A stretch of 64,000 nucleotides of DNA from an uncultured bacterium (lineage in GTDB: Bacteria; Bacteroidota; Ignavibacteria; Kapaibacteriales; UBA4661): assembly GCA_937899715.1 (NCBI GenBank), contig CALCNX010000071.1:20267-84266 (forward strand), in the 5' to 3' direction. Under the pieces are notes generated by a model. That model did no database searches and had not been told where the DNA came from. It worked only from the letters and a program-made list of their open reading frames with translations. Numbering within the stretch: position 1 is the first letter of the stretch; each line of letters starts with the position of its first letter. Of this stretch, positions 9,026 to 17,597 are shown one piece after another. The position numbers and the translations under genes are program-made.

Positions 9026-10498
9026 ATGAGTACCATTCCATTTACGCCGCTCCGCGAGATTTCACGCCGTCTTCACGCCCGCGAACTTACTTCACGCGAG
9101 TTGACCGAAACACTTCTTCGGCACATCGAACGGCACAATCCGCGTATTAACGCCATTTGCATCATGGACGCAGAAGGTGCTTTGAAGCAGGCTTCGGAAG
9201 CAGACGCAGCGCTGGCACGGGGGGAAAGCACTGGTGCACTGCACGGCATTCCTTTTACTGTAAAAGATACCTTTGCTACAAAGGGCATGAGAACGTCGTT
9301 TGCGAACCCGCTTTTGCGCTCGCACGTGCCTGACTACGATGCCACGATGGTCGAAAGGGTGAAGAAGGCGGGTGGAATCTTGCTCGGTAAGACCAATTTG
9401 CCCATGTTTGCGTTTGATTGGCAAAGTACGTTTTGGGGCAGAACAAATAACCCGTACAACGAAAATCATGTCGTCGGGGGAAGTTCAGGCGGTTCGGCAG
9501 CGGCTTTGGCGGCAGGCTTCACGCCGTTGGAGATTGGTAGCGATATTGGCGGTTCGCTCAGGATTCCGGCGCATTTTTGCGGTGTGGTGGGTTTTCGTCC
9601 CACGGAGCGGAGTTTATCGGATTTCGGGCATATTGCTCCGCCCGGCTCACCCAAAATGCTCCGTTCGATGATAACCGTTGGACCAATGGCGCGAACGCTG
9701 GATGATGCGAAAATGCTCTTGGAATTGCTCTGGGGGTACGACGACCGAATGTGGCAAAACCCTCCCGTGCCGCTTCAGAACACGCTTACGGCTGCGGATG
9801 TTCCGCTCAAAGGGCTGCGGATTGCGTACTCGCCCACGATTGGCGAGCGCCGAGTTTCACGCGACACGGAGCGTGTTTTTTCGGCATTGCTCATGCGCTT
9901 ACGCGAAGAAGGCTGCACACTTATCGAAAAAGCTCCTGCCGAACTAGACACAAAGCGGGCTGCGGATGATGCACTTGATGTGTGGGGACGCTTAATGACG
10001 ATGGAGACGTTGACGGAAATTCCTTCTTTTGTACCTCGCACACTGATTGCGCCTTTGCTTGCGGCTTTCCATTATGCAAGTTTTCGCGGCGGTTCTCTCC
10101 CGCTCATTAAAGGACTTTTGCAATCGCCGCGTGGTTTTGCGCGTGTTCTTGACCGTAGGGATGCAATAATTCAGTCAACCGAGCAATTTTTCGATACGCA
10201 CGATGTATGGCTCACGCCCACCGCCGTACACGCTGCATTTCCACACCTGCGCATGGGAACGCCGCTCACGATTGACGGCGCAAAAATTCCTTACACCGAA
10301 GCACACGCACCATTTGCCTGCACAACGGTCTTGCAAGCCACGCCCATCGTTACCATGCCGATGGGTATGAGCAGCGACGGGCTTCCGATAAGCGTTTCCG
10401 TGCATGGCAAGCGCTGGCACGACTGGCGTTTGCTGACGATAGCAGAGCAGATTGAGAAGTTGGGAACAGGTTTTGTGCCGCCTGCGGGGTGCTTGTAA
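9026..10498 (+). CDS. Amidase (amidase signature family)
   Basis: The 490-residue hydrolase carries the full Ser-cisSer-Lys triad of the amidase signature family: Lys80 in TVKDTFATKG, the Ser153/Ser154 pair in VGGSSGGSAAALA, and the nucleophile Ser177 in GSDIGGSLRIPA. The downstream ATVLQATPIVTMPMG-like block near residue 430 is also typical. It is not accompanied by GatB or GatC, so it is unlikely to be the tRNA amidotransferase subunit. It forms the third gene of the SDR-monooxygenase-amidase run, with a 12-bp gap to the preceding gene. The likely role is cleavage of an amide or ester product; the true substrate is unknown. Confidence 0.9.
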   Translation: MSTIPFTPLREISRRLHARELTSRELTETLLRHIERHNPRINAICIMDAEGALKQASEADAALARGESTGALHGIPFTVKDTFATKGMRTSFANPLLRSHVPDYDATMVERVKKAGGILLGKTNLPMFAFDWQSTFWGRTNNPYNENHVVGGSSGGSAAALAAGFTPLEIGSDIGGSLRIPAHFCGVVGFRPTERSLSDFGHIAPPGSPKMLRSMITVGPMARTLDDAKMLLELLWGYDDRMWQNPPVPLQNTLTAADVPLKGLRIAYSPTIGERRVSRDTERVFSALLMRLREEGCTLIEKAPAELDTKRAADDALDVWGRLMTMETLTEIPSFVPRTLIAPLLAAFHYASFRGGSLPLIKGLLQSPRGFARVLDRRDAIIQSTEQFFDTHDVWLTPTAVHAAFPHLRMGTPLTIDGAKIPYTEAHAPFACTTVLQATPIVTMPMGMSSDGLPISVSVHGKRWHDWRLLTIAEQIEKLGTGFVPPAGCL

Positions 10499-10583
10499 TG
10501 CTCACATTGCTCACCAAAGGTGTTTTTTGTATTTTTGCTTTACAACCATTTTTGCGCGAGTTTATCACAATCACGGAATAATT

Positions 10584-10943
10584 ATGCAAACCACCTATAC
10601 CGTCCAAGCGGATAATTTCGATGCTTGGGCAAGTTGCGTAAAATCTACTTTTCAGGGTAAAACGCTCCGAATTATCATTGATGATACCCCTCTTGAAGAG
10701 GCAAGCAATGGCGAAAGTACCGATTTCGCTGACCGCGACGGGTTAGACGAAACTGAGTATCTGATGCGCTCCGAGGCGAATAAACAGCATTTGCTTACAG
10801 CATTAGAAAACGTAAAAGCAGGTCGAAATACTCTATCACGATTGAAAATATTAACGACCTCAACGACGTTGAAAAGCTACGGCAAATTCGCCAGCGTTTC
10901 TTTGATTCGCAGCAGGAAAAGCTATGAGGAAAATTGCCTTTGA
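10584..10943 (+). pseudogene. YefM-like antitoxin with frameshifted 3' end
   Basis: Residues 1-83 look like an antitoxin: MQTTYTVQADNFDAW, then a strand RIIIDD, an acidic linker and DETEYLMRSEANKQHLLTAL, which resembles antitoxins that pair with YoeB-type toxins. After GRNT (codon at 10830-10832) the reading frame yields an unfamiliar basic tail ending at 10943. Shifting by -1 from 10832 instead gives SITIENINDLNDVEKLRQIR and ends at 10927, where the stop overlaps the toxin start as ATGA. That tail matches the acidic, helical toxin-binding end expected of this family. A one-base deletion is the simplest reading; a sequencing error is possible. If real, DNA binding may survive while toxin neutralisation is lost. 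Confidence 0.75.
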
Positions 10944-11187
10944 AGGGAGCTCCTTTGAACATCTCTTTGATTGGGCAAACGCTAATCCCAAAAAGTTGCT
11001 CAAAATTTTGGAATTGATAGAATCTGCTCGCCGTACTCCATTTCAAGGCATAGGTAAGCCAGAGCCACTAAAGCACGAGTTCAAAGGGTGCTGGTCGCCT
11101 CGTATAGACGACGAGCATCGGCTTGTGTACATGGTTTCGGATGATGCCATCACCGTACTCTCCTGCAAATACCACTACGATTCGTAA
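10924..11187 (+). CDS. YoeB/Txe-family mRNA interferase toxin
   Basis: This 87-residue protein aligns end to end with the YoeB family, ribosome-dependent endoribonucleases. It has RRTPFQGIGKPEPLKHEF, CWSPRIDDEHRLVYMV and a terminal CKYHY. The active-site residues known in E. coli YoeB (Glu46, Arg65, His83, Tyr84) are matched by Glu47, Arg66, His84 and Tyr85, so catalysis looks intact. One departure is Pro59 where E. coli has Arg58 in the otherwise highly conserved W-S-R-R-I, which could weaken RNA contact. The gene starts in an ATGA overlap with the restored antitoxin frame. An apparently catalytically intact toxin next to a broken antitoxin is the odd part of this locus. Confidence 0.88.
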   Translation: MRKIAFEGSSFEHLFDWANANPKKLLKILELIESARRTPFQGIGKPEPLKHEFKGCWSPRIDDEHRLVYMVSDDAITVLSCKYHYDS

Positions 11188-11231
11188 AGAACACAAAATC
11201 TTGAGAAAATCTTTAGACCCACCACCGTAGA

Positions 11232-11267
11232 TTTGAACACACCTTGAGAATATATGCCGTAGTTTTG
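11232..11267 (+). promoter_or_regulatory. Candidate kdp promoter
   Basis: TAGTTTTG at 11260-11267 fits the Bacteroidetes -7 box TAnnTTTG, 44 bp before kdpF. A TTTG lies at 11232-11235, slightly further upstream (24-bp spacer) than the usual 19-21 bp. I could not identify a KdpE operator by eye. Confidence 0.4.
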
Positions 11268-11311
11268 CTTTTGTAAATCACTCGTGTTTCACGGTACGAA
11301 AGCAAATCGCA

Positions 11312-11401
11312 ATGGCTCTCGAATTTATTATTGGTCTTGTGCTTTCTGTCCTCCTTTTGGGATATTTGCTCTACGCAATGCTGTATCCCGAACGATTTTA
11401 G
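11312..11401 (+). CDS. kdpF: KdpF, small membrane subunit of the potassium ATPase
   Basis: A 29-residue open frame from ATG at 11312 reads MALEFIIGLVLSVLLLGYLL and ends in MLYPERF. It is one hydrophobic helix followed by the Y-P-E-x-F end that is typical of KdpF, the lipid-like stabilising peptide of the KdpFABC pump. It is the first gene of the kdp operon and ends 9 bp before kdpA. An AGGAGAAG Shine-Dalgarno-like run overlapping its stop serves kdpA. Confidence 0.88.
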   Translation: MALEFIIGLVLSVLLLGYLLYAMLYPERF

Positions 11402-11410
11402 GAGAAGCAG

Positions 11411-13102
11411 ATGCAACCCTTAGAATTTCAGCAAATCGCCCTTTATTTCGGGCTTCTCATCGCCTGTACGCCGCTTCTGGGTGGCTTTATGGCAAAGGTG
11501 CTTCAGGGTGAAAAAACATGGCTTACACCTGCTCTGAAGCCTGTTGAAGATTTTATCTATAAACTCTCCGGTGTGGATGACCGCGAAGAAATGTCGTGGA
11601 AAGAGTACGCTTTTGCGCTTCTCGTCTTTAATGCACTGGGTTTTCTTGCGGTCTTTGCGCTGATGCTTGCGCAGGGCGCTTTACCGCTCAATCCACAGGG
11701 CATTGGCGGTACATCGGGCTTTCTCGCTTTTAATACTGCCGTGAGTTTTATGACGAACACCAACTGGCAGGCATATTCCGGCGAGGCGGCACTTTCTTAT
11801 CTTACGCAAATGCTGGGTTTGAGCGTCCAAAATTTCGTGAGTGCAGCCACGGGTATTGCCGTGATGATAGCACTGACGCGGGGTATTGCTCGCAAGCAAG
11901 TCACAGGTATTGGGAATTTTTGGGTGGATTTGACGCGCACGACGCTCTACATCTTGCTTCCGCTTTCTCTTCTTTTAGCAGTGGTGCTTATTTCGCAAGG
12001 CGTAGTGCAATCCTCCGGAACTTATGTGCAGACCACAACGCTGGAAGGACGCTCACAAGTAATTCCGCTTGGTCCTGCGGCTTCGCAAATTGCCATCAAG
12101 CAGCTTGGCACGAATGGCGGTGGCTTTTTCGGTGTGAACAGCGCTCATCCGTTTGAAAATCCTACGCCCTTCAGCAATTTTCTGCAAGTCTTTGCCATTC
12201 TGCTTCTTCCGGCGGCACTGACCTACACCTACGGTAAAATGGTCGGTTCTGTGCGTCAGGGCTGGACAATTTTTGCCGCTATGCTGTCGGTGTTGCTGGT
12301 CGTGTTAGCAGTATCGTTGTGGTCGGAAACAAGCTACAATCCCGTATTACAAACTTCTGTTCAAATGGAGGGCAAAGAACAACGCTTCGGCATGGCAAAC
12401 AGCGTTCTTTGGGGCATGACCACGACAGTCGCCTCGAATGGTTCTGTAAACGCCATGCACGACAGCTTTTCACCGCTTGCGGGCGGAATGGCGATGCTGA
12501 ATATGATGCTTGGAGAAGTCATTTTCGGCGGTGTTGGAGCCGGAATGTACGGTATGCTGATGTTTGTTGTCATCACGGTCTTCATTGCGGGCTTGATGGT
12601 GGGTCGTACACCGGAGTATTTGGGCAAAAAAATTGAGTCGTTTGAAGTGCAAATGGCAATGCTCACAATTCTTGCTCCGAGCGCAGTAATACTCATCGGA
12701 ACAATGATTGCGGTGCTGATACCGCAAGGGCTGTCGAGTCTGAACAATCAAGGACCACACGGTTTTTCGGAGATTCTGTATGCCTTCACGTCAGCAGCAG
12801 GCAATAACGGAAGCGCCTTTGCGGGGCTAACGGTGGACACGCCGTTTTACAATATCGCACTTGGTATCGGTATGCTGGTGGGGCGCTTCGGTGTGATTCT
12901 ACCTGCTTTGGCGATTGCCGGAAGTATGGTCGGAAAAAAGTACACGCCGCCGTCACTCGGCACATTCCCGACGGATAAACCGCTTTTTACTGCGCTTCTG
13001 ATTGCCGTTATCACTATTGTCGGCGCTCTCACGTTCTTTCCGGCGCTCTCGCTGGGTCCGATAGTGGAGCATTTGCTGATGAATGTGGGCAAGGTGTTTT
13101 AA
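11411..13102 (+). CDS. kdpA: KdpA, potassium-translocating subunit of the Kdp ATPase
   Basis: KdpA is the channel-like subunit that selects potassium in the KdpFABC pump of the inner membrane. The protein is 563 residues, the usual length, with about ten membrane segments. The selectivity-filter loops are visible: NTAVSFMTNTNWQAYSGE, LGTNGGGFFGVNSAHPFENP, and AAGNNGSAFAG near residue 460. RFGVILPALAIAGS near the C-terminus is also characteristic. It follows kdpF by 9 bp. Unusually, it is not followed directly by kdpB: a two-gene HEPN-type module of about 1.1 kb lies between them, so kdpA and kdpB may need separate transcripts or a long readthrough message. Confidence 0.97.
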   Translation: MQPLEFQQIALYFGLLIACTPLLGGFMAKVLQGEKTWLTPALKPVEDFIYKLSGVDDREEMSWKEYAFALLVFNALGFLAVFALMLAQGALPLNPQGIGGTSGFLAFNTAVSFMTNTNWQAYSGEAALSYLTQMLGLSVQNFVSAATGIAVMIALTRGIARKQVTGIGNFWVDLTRTTLYILLPLSLLLAVVLISQGVVQSSGTYVQTTTLEGRSQVIPLGPAASQIAIKQLGTNGGGFFGVNSAHPFENPTPFSNFLQVFAILLLPAALTYTYGKMVGSVRQGWTIFAAMLSVLLVVLAVSLWSETSYNPVLQTSVQMEGKEQRFGMANSVLWGMTTTVASNGSVNAMHDSFSPLAGGMAMLNMMLGEVIFGGVGAGMYGMLMFVVITVFIAGLMVGRTPEYLGKKIESFEVQMAMLTILAPSAVILIGTMIAVLIPQGLSSLNNQGPHGFSEILYAFTSAAGNNGSAFAGLTVDTPFYNIALGIGMLVGRFGVILPALAIAGSMVGKKYTPPSLGTFPTDKPLFTALLIAVITIVGALTFFPALSLGPIVEHLLMNVGKVF

Positions 13103-13122
13103 TAAATGTGAAAGAAAATCCG

Positions 13123-13130
13123 TACATTTG
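13123..13130 (+). promoter_or_regulatory. Promoter-like -7 box before the HEPN pair
   Basis: TACATTTG matches TAnnTTTG and lies 40 bp before the ATG at 13171, in the short gap after kdpA. A T-run at 13097-13100 is at roughly -33. Its presence suggests that the inserted pair has its own promoter within the kdp operon. It would place transcription start close to 13137, which makes the alternative ATG at 13141 almost leaderless. Confidence 0.4.
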
Positions 13131-13170
13131 TTTGAGATAAATGCTTTTGTATCACTTTTTGCTTAGGTAC

Positions 13171-13695
13171 ATGATGGAAACAGACACAGAAGTAAATGCA
13201 ATGCTTGTGGCAAAACAATATGCAGAGCGCTTGCAGTCGTTATATGCTCAAATTCGTTCATGGCTTGGCGAAGAACACTATTCATTTGAGCAAGGTTCTC
13301 TTGTTTTAGAACAGATGATGGTTGGTGAATACACGGCACCAACATTGGTCATTCGCAATAAACATAGCCACTCTATTGTTGCATCCTTAGAGCCTGTTGG
13401 TGCGCTCATTATTGCAGCTGCAGGACGTGTTGATATTCACGGTGATATTGATTCGGATTATCTCCTTTATCTTATGCCGAGTTCTGGTATCTATTTAAAA
13501 ACAACCGTTAAAGGTGTGCACAATAGCGAAAAAAACGAAGAAAAAGTCAATCTAACGCCGTATAGAGAAGTCCCTGTAGAGGGATGGTATCGCCCCGAAA
13601 TGCGAGGACTGGGAAGAGTAAAGCCTATCAGCAAAGAACTTTTTTTTGATATTCTTCTTGAGGTTTCGCCCGATGAAGTATTTGTCAATGCTTGA
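13171..13695 (+). CDS. Uncharacterised partner of the HEPN protein
   Basis: A 174-residue soluble protein that I cannot assign to a named family. ATGs occur at 13141, 13171 and 13174; I prefer 13171/13174 because a TAnnTTTG box ends at 13130. The sequence has an N-terminal helix (VAKQYAERLQSLYAQIRSWL), then a beta-rich body (SLVLEQMMVGEYTAPTLVIR, VGALIIAAAGRVDI), and ends in VEGWYRPEMRGLGRVKPISK followed by a short helix with DILLEVSPDE. The last 23 bp overlap the HEPN gene, so the two are expressed together. Stoichiometric control of the HEPN protein, as antitoxin or adaptor, is a reasonable guess from context only. The pair is lodged between kdpA and kdpB. Confidence 0.7.
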   Translation: MMETDTEVNAMLVAKQYAERLQSLYAQIRSWLGEEHYSFEQGSLVLEQMMVGEYTAPTLVIRNKHSHSIVASLEPVGALIIAAAGRVDIHGDIDSDYLLYLMPSSGIYLKTTVKGVHNSEKNEEKVNLTPYREVPVEGWYRPEMRGLGRVKPISKELFFDILLEVSPDEVFVNA

Positions 13696-14233
13696 TAAAA
13701 TCTGGGATGACTATGAGTTTCAGAAAAAAAGCCTGGCACTCGTTCAGAATACCGCAAAACATAACGACCGAGAATCTGAAAGTACTGTCGTCTCCAAACT
13801 CCTTATAAATGCAGGGCTGGCGGACGTATCTGTAGAAATGGTGGGTAGCCAAATTATATCCGCAAGGCGAGTACTTCAAGACTATGTTATTCTCTCCGTC
13901 TGGGTTATGTTTGAACGGTTGCTCATTGAGTTTCTTCAAAAACTTATCGCTACTGATGTTACTCTATTCGTTGATAATATCACACGACAAATGGTAGTAG
14001 AGCAAGTTCGTAATGACATAGAACGATGGAAGTCCGATATGATGCTGGATATGGTCAAGCCCATTATTTCTGCCGATACGGCAGGTACGCTTAAAAAAAT
14101 TAAGCGACACCGCGACTGGATTGCGCATCGAAACCCTGCAGCCACGCCCGAAAAGATAGACCCTCGCACAGCATACGAGCTTGTACGCGAAGCAGCACGC
14201 CAAATCGAACAATTAAAACCAATTACACCCTAA
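13673..14233 (+). CDS. HEPN-domain protein, putative RNase/toxin
   Basis: The 186-residue, largely helical protein carries KRHRDWIAHRNP near residue 145, an R-x4-H motif (RDWIAH) characteristic of HEPN RNases. It is followed by a helix, IDPRTAYELVREAARQIE, in the position HEPN folds place their last helix. Upstream helices include SVWVMFERLLIEFLQKLI. HEPN proteins often work as toxins or as effectors in defence. The start at 13673 overlaps the preceding gene; 13688 is an alternative. No DNA-binding or nucleotidyltransferase (MNT) partner is evident, so this is not the common HEPN-MNT pair. Its place inside the kdp operon is unusual. A short hairpin at about 14259-14281 follows it. Confidence 0.72.
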   Translation: MKYLSMLDKIWDDYEFQKKSLALVQNTAKHNDRESESTVVSKLLINAGLADVSVEMVGSQIISARRVLQDYVILSVWVMFERLLIEFLQKLIATDVTLFVDNITRQMVVEQVRNDIERWKSDMMLDMVKPIISADTAGTLKKIKRHRDWIAHRNPAATPEKIDPRTAYELVREAARQIEQLKPITP

Positions 14234-14333
14234 AAACTTCTTCAAACCTTGTTTCTTCGGTGATACTCTTCTGTATCGCCAGGGGTAGCACATGTCAAAA
14301 ATGAACAAACTCACAACAAAATAATCAACAATC

Positions 14334-16430
14334 ATGCAATCTTCTCAATCCCTCTTCGACCCAGCAATCACGCGCCGTGCAGCACTGGAAGCATTTACAA
14401 AACTGAATCCGCGTGTGCAACTGAAAAATCCCGTCATGTTTCTCGTGGCGGTGGGCGCGGTGCTTTCCACTCTGACCGTCATGCGTGATGTTGCAAACGG
14501 TACATTTTCAGGCTTCACGCTTCAAATCACGCTTTGGCTTTGGTTCACGGTGCTTTTTGCCAATTTTGCCGAAGCCATTGCCGAAGGGCGCGGCAAAGCG
14601 CAAGCAGACGCGCTGCGCAAAACCCGCACGGGCACAATGGCTCGTTTGCTCACAAATTATCCTTCCTCCGCAGAACACCGCGTTGGTGCTGCCGAACTGA
14701 AGCGCGGCGATATCGTCATTTGCGAAGCGGGCGACACTATTCCGGGCGACGGAGAAGTCATCAAAGGCATTGCAAGTGTGAATGAATCTGCCATCACGGG
14801 TGAGTCTGCGCCTGTCATTCGTGAAGCGGGCGGCGACCGCAGTGCCGTAACAGGCGGAACGCAAGTGATAAGTGATTCAATTTACGTCCGCATCAGCACC
14901 GAACAAGGAGATTCGTTTCTTGACCGCATGATTGCTCTCGTTGAGGGGGCAAAGCGTCAGAAGACACCGAATGAAATCGCGCTCAGTATCTTGCTGTCGG
15001 CGTTGTCCATTGTGTTCTTGCTGGCGGTTGTTACGCTGAAAGGATTTGCTTCTTACTCTGAGACCGCATCGGGGCTGACGGTGCAAGGTATTCCTTCGCT
15101 TTTGAGTGTTCCGGTGCTAATCGCGCTTTTGGTTTGCCTGATTCCGACTACGATTGGCGGTCTGCTTTCGGCAATCGGTATAAGTGGCATGGATAGGCTT
15201 ATTCAGCGTAATGTGCTGGCAACGAGCGGTCGCGCTGTCGAAGCGGCGGGCGATGTGGATGTGCTGCTTCTCGACAAAACCGGCACGATAACGCTGGGAA
15301 ACCGCATGGCATCAGCGTTCATTCCCGCAAGCGGTATTGACCCCAAGCGGCTTGCCGAAGCCGCGCAACTGTCGTCGCTTGCCGACGAAACACCCGAAGG
15401 TCGCTCCATTGTGGTCTTGGCAAAGGAACAATTTGGTATTCGCGGACATGATGGTACGGAGCATCAAGCAACGTTTATTCCTTTTACCGCACAAACACGA
15501 ATGAGCGGCGTGGATGTAGATTCACGCTCCGTTCGCAAGGGCGCTGCGGATGCTATCGAAAAGTTCGTGGATGCTCAAGGGGCTGCCTTTCCGCCTGAGG
15601 TGAAGCGCTCGGTGGAAGATATTGCCAAAACAGGCGGTACGCCGCTTGTGGTGGCGGAAATTGTTGACGGCAAAGCCGCAGTGCTGGGTGTGATTCACTT
15701 GAAAGATGTTGTCAAAGGCGGCATAAAAGAGCGTTTTGCAGAACTGCGCAAGTCCGGTATTCGCACGGTGATGATTACGGGCGACAATCCCCTCACCGCC
15801 GCCGCTATTGCTGCCGAAGCAGGTGTGGACGACTATATCGCCGAGGCAACGCCGGAGACAAAACTAAAGCGCATACGCGACGAACAGGCTTCGGGGCATC
15901 TCGTGGCAATGGTCGGCGACGGCACAAACGACGCGCCTGCGCTCGCTCAAGCAGATGTTGGCGTGGCGATGAACTCCGGCACGCAAGCCGCCCGTGAAGC
16001 CGGAAATATGGTGGATTTGGACAGTAACCCCACGAAATTGCTGGAAGTAGTCCACATCGGCAAACAACTCTTGATGACACGCGGCGCACTAACAACGTTC
16101 AGCATTGCAAACGACGTGGCAAAATATTTTGCCATTATTCCTGCTATTTTTGCAACGTTATACATGACAAACGGCAAAGGTGCTTTGTCTACACTCAACG
16201 TTATGCAATTAGCTACGCCGGAGAGCGCAATTTTATCGGCAATTATTTTCAATGCACTTATTATCGTTGCGCTTATTCCATTGGCATTGCGTGGTGTAGC
16301 GTATAAGCCGCTTCCTGCCTCGACGCTGCTGTGGCGCAATTTTCTTATCTATGGCGTGGGCGGCGTAGTGGTTCCATTTGTGGGTATTAAATTGATTGAT
16401 ATTCTCGTTGTGGCGCTGCATTTAGTCTGA
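14334..16430 (+). CDS. kdpB: KdpB, P-type ATPase catalytic subunit
   Basis: KdpB hydrolyses ATP to drive potassium through KdpA. The 698-residue protein has all P-type ATPase landmarks: TGESAPV in the actuator domain, the phosphorylated Asp314 in LLLDKTGTITLGN, KGAADAIEKF in the nucleotide domain, MITGDNPLTAAAIA, and MVGDGTNDAPALAQADVGVA in the hinge. The C-terminal membrane helices match KdpB (TFSIANDVAKYFAIIPAIF). Seven membrane segments are expected and consistent with the hydropathy seen. It is followed 34 bp later by kdpC. The gene is separated from kdpA by the HEPN module, and about 100 bp of non-coding DNA precede it. Confidence 0.97.
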   Translation: MQSSQSLFDPAITRRAALEAFTKLNPRVQLKNPVMFLVAVGAVLSTLTVMRDVANGTFSGFTLQITLWLWFTVLFANFAEAIAEGRGKAQADALRKTRTGTMARLLTNYPSSAEHRVGAAELKRGDIVICEAGDTIPGDGEVIKGIASVNESAITGESAPVIREAGGDRSAVTGGTQVISDSIYVRISTEQGDSFLDRMIALVEGAKRQKTPNEIALSILLSALSIVFLLAVVTLKGFASYSETASGLTVQGIPSLLSVPVLIALLVCLIPTTIGGLLSAIGISGMDRLIQRNVLATSGRAVEAAGDVDVLLLDKTGTITLGNRMASAFIPASGIDPKRLAEAAQLSSLADETPEGRSIVVLAKEQFGIRGHDGTEHQATFIPFTAQTRMSGVDVDSRSVRKGAADAIEKFVDAQGAAFPPEVKRSVEDIAKTGGTPLVVAEIVDGKAAVLGVIHLKDVVKGGIKERFAELRKSGIRTVMITGDNPLTAAAIAAEAGVDDYIAEATPETKLKRIRDEQASGHLVAMVGDGTNDAPALAQADVGVAMNSGTQAAREAGNMVDLDSNPTKLLEVVHIGKQLLMTRGALTTFSIANDVAKYFAIIPAIFATLYMTNGKGALSTLNVMQLATPESAILSAIIFNALIIVALIPLALRGVAYKPLPASTLLWRNFLIYGVGGVVVPFVGIKLIDILVVALHLV

Positions 16431-16464
16431 TTTTCTCAATTTTTTGAACGTATTTTCTCTTACC

Positions 16465-17043
16465 ATGAAAACTACTCTCACGGCTCTGCGCCTCTTTCTC
16501 GTGATGACAATTCTTACGGGAGTGCTTTATCCGCTTGTCGTAACGGGCATCGGGCAAGGTCTTTTTAGTGATAAAGCAAACGGAAGTATTCTGAAAGGTA
16601 CACAAAATCAAGCGATTGGCTCAGAACTGCTCGCACAAAAATTTGACAGCGCCATTTATTTTCAGTCGCGCCCGTCGGCGTGTGATTACGGCACGGTTGC
16701 AAGCGGCGCAAGCAACAAAGGTCCAACGAGTGAAGCACTGCAAAAAGCAGTTCAAGAGCGCCGCGCAGCTTTTCGCGCAAGCAATAACCTTGCTTCTACG
16801 CAAGCAGTCCCGTCCGATATGGCATTTGCATCGGGAAGTGGCTTAGACCCTCATATCAGCCCTGAATCAGCCATATTACAAGTGCCACGCGTGGCAAAAG
16901 CACGTACCTACAACGAGGCGCAAACGCAAGCCCTGAAGCAGCTAGTGGAGCGTGCGGTAGAATCGCCACAATTCGGTATTTTGGGGGTGGCTCGTGTGAA
17001 TGTCTTGAAGTTGAATATGGCTCTGGATAGGATTCCGAAATAA
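16465..17043 (+). CDS. kdpC: KdpC, stabilising subunit of the Kdp ATPase
   Basis: KdpC is a periplasmic-facing, single-helix subunit needed for assembly of KdpFABC. Starting at ATG 16465 gives 192 residues: one N-terminal membrane helix (TALRLFLVMTILTGVLYPLV), then FQSRPSACDYGTVASGASNKGPT, GSGLDPHISPESAILQVPRV, and a terminal FGVARVNVLKLNMALD-like block, all typical. An in-frame TTG at 16444 would add seven residues but gives no better start. The gene follows kdpB by 34 bp and is followed by a small membrane gene before kdpD. Confidence 0.95.
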   Translation: MKTTLTALRLFLVMTILTGVLYPLVVTGIGQGLFSDKANGSILKGTQNQAIGSELLAQKFDSAIYFQSRPSACDYGTVASGASNKGPTSEALQKAVQERRAAFRASNNLASTQAVPSDMAFASGSGLDPHISPESAILQVPRVAKARTYNEAQTQALKQLVERAVESPQFGILGVARVNVLKLNMALDRIPK

Positions 17044-17075
17044 TTTACTGAACAGTTCACGTTCTACGATTAGAA

Positions 17076-17588
17076 ATGAGAACGTCTATGCGGACAAGAA
17101 ATACCTTTTGGGCACTTGTTGCCGTGTATTTGCTTCATGCGATTGTGCGGTTTTTCGATATGCCGTCAGGCATTCTTGCTACACACTTTGGTCTGGACGG
17201 CAGTGCAAATGGCTGGATGTCCAGTAATAGCTTCCTCGTCTTTCACTGCTTTATGGCGGTGTTCATCATCGGAGTTCGGTGGTTTATCGCCGCTACCGCT
17301 CGTTGGCAAAACGGTATCAATATGCCATCAGGATATTACGAACTTTCAATCTCGCAAAAGCAAGCATTTGTTAGCACTATGGAGCATCATTCATGGAATT
17401 TTGGATGCTTGATAATAGGACTTTTTATCGCTATTGATGGTCTGATATTACTTGCAAATACAAATGTTCCACCAAGTTTGCCGCTGGTGTTGGGATTGGT
17501 GCTGACAATGGTGTTTTTGGGCGGTATGGGGTGGTGGACAATCACTTTATTAAGCGCCATTCAGCGTATCAAAAAGCAAAATTTGTAG
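17076..17588 (+). CDS. Small membrane protein with DUF1648-like segment
   Basis: A 170-residue integral membrane protein of unknown function. Four hydrophobic segments are visible (about 10-28, 50-70, 105-125 and 130-155). Residues 28-48 read DMPSGILATHFGLDGSANGW, very close to the DUF1648 pattern P-x-x-I-x-x-H-(F/W)-x-x-x-G-x-x-x-x-x-W. It begins 32 bp after kdpC and ends 9 bp before kdpD, so it is part of the kdp transcription unit, which is not usual. ATG 17088 is an alternative start. A role in potassium or osmotic sensing is suggested by position only. Confidence 0.75.
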   Translation: MRTSMRTRNTFWALVAVYLLHAIVRFFDMPSGILATHFGLDGSANGWMSSNSFLVFHCFMAVFIIGVRWFIAATARWQNGINMPSGYYELSISQKQAFVSTMEHHSWNFGCLIIGLFIAIDGLILLANTNVPPSLPLVLGLVLTMVFLGGMGWWTITLLSAIQRIKKQNL

Positions 17589-17597
17589 GGAAAAGTA

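Noticed and set aside
17059..17086. ACGTTCT/AGAACGT palindrome before the DUF1648-like gene
   Set aside because: Short arms, no promoter-like context; probably chance.
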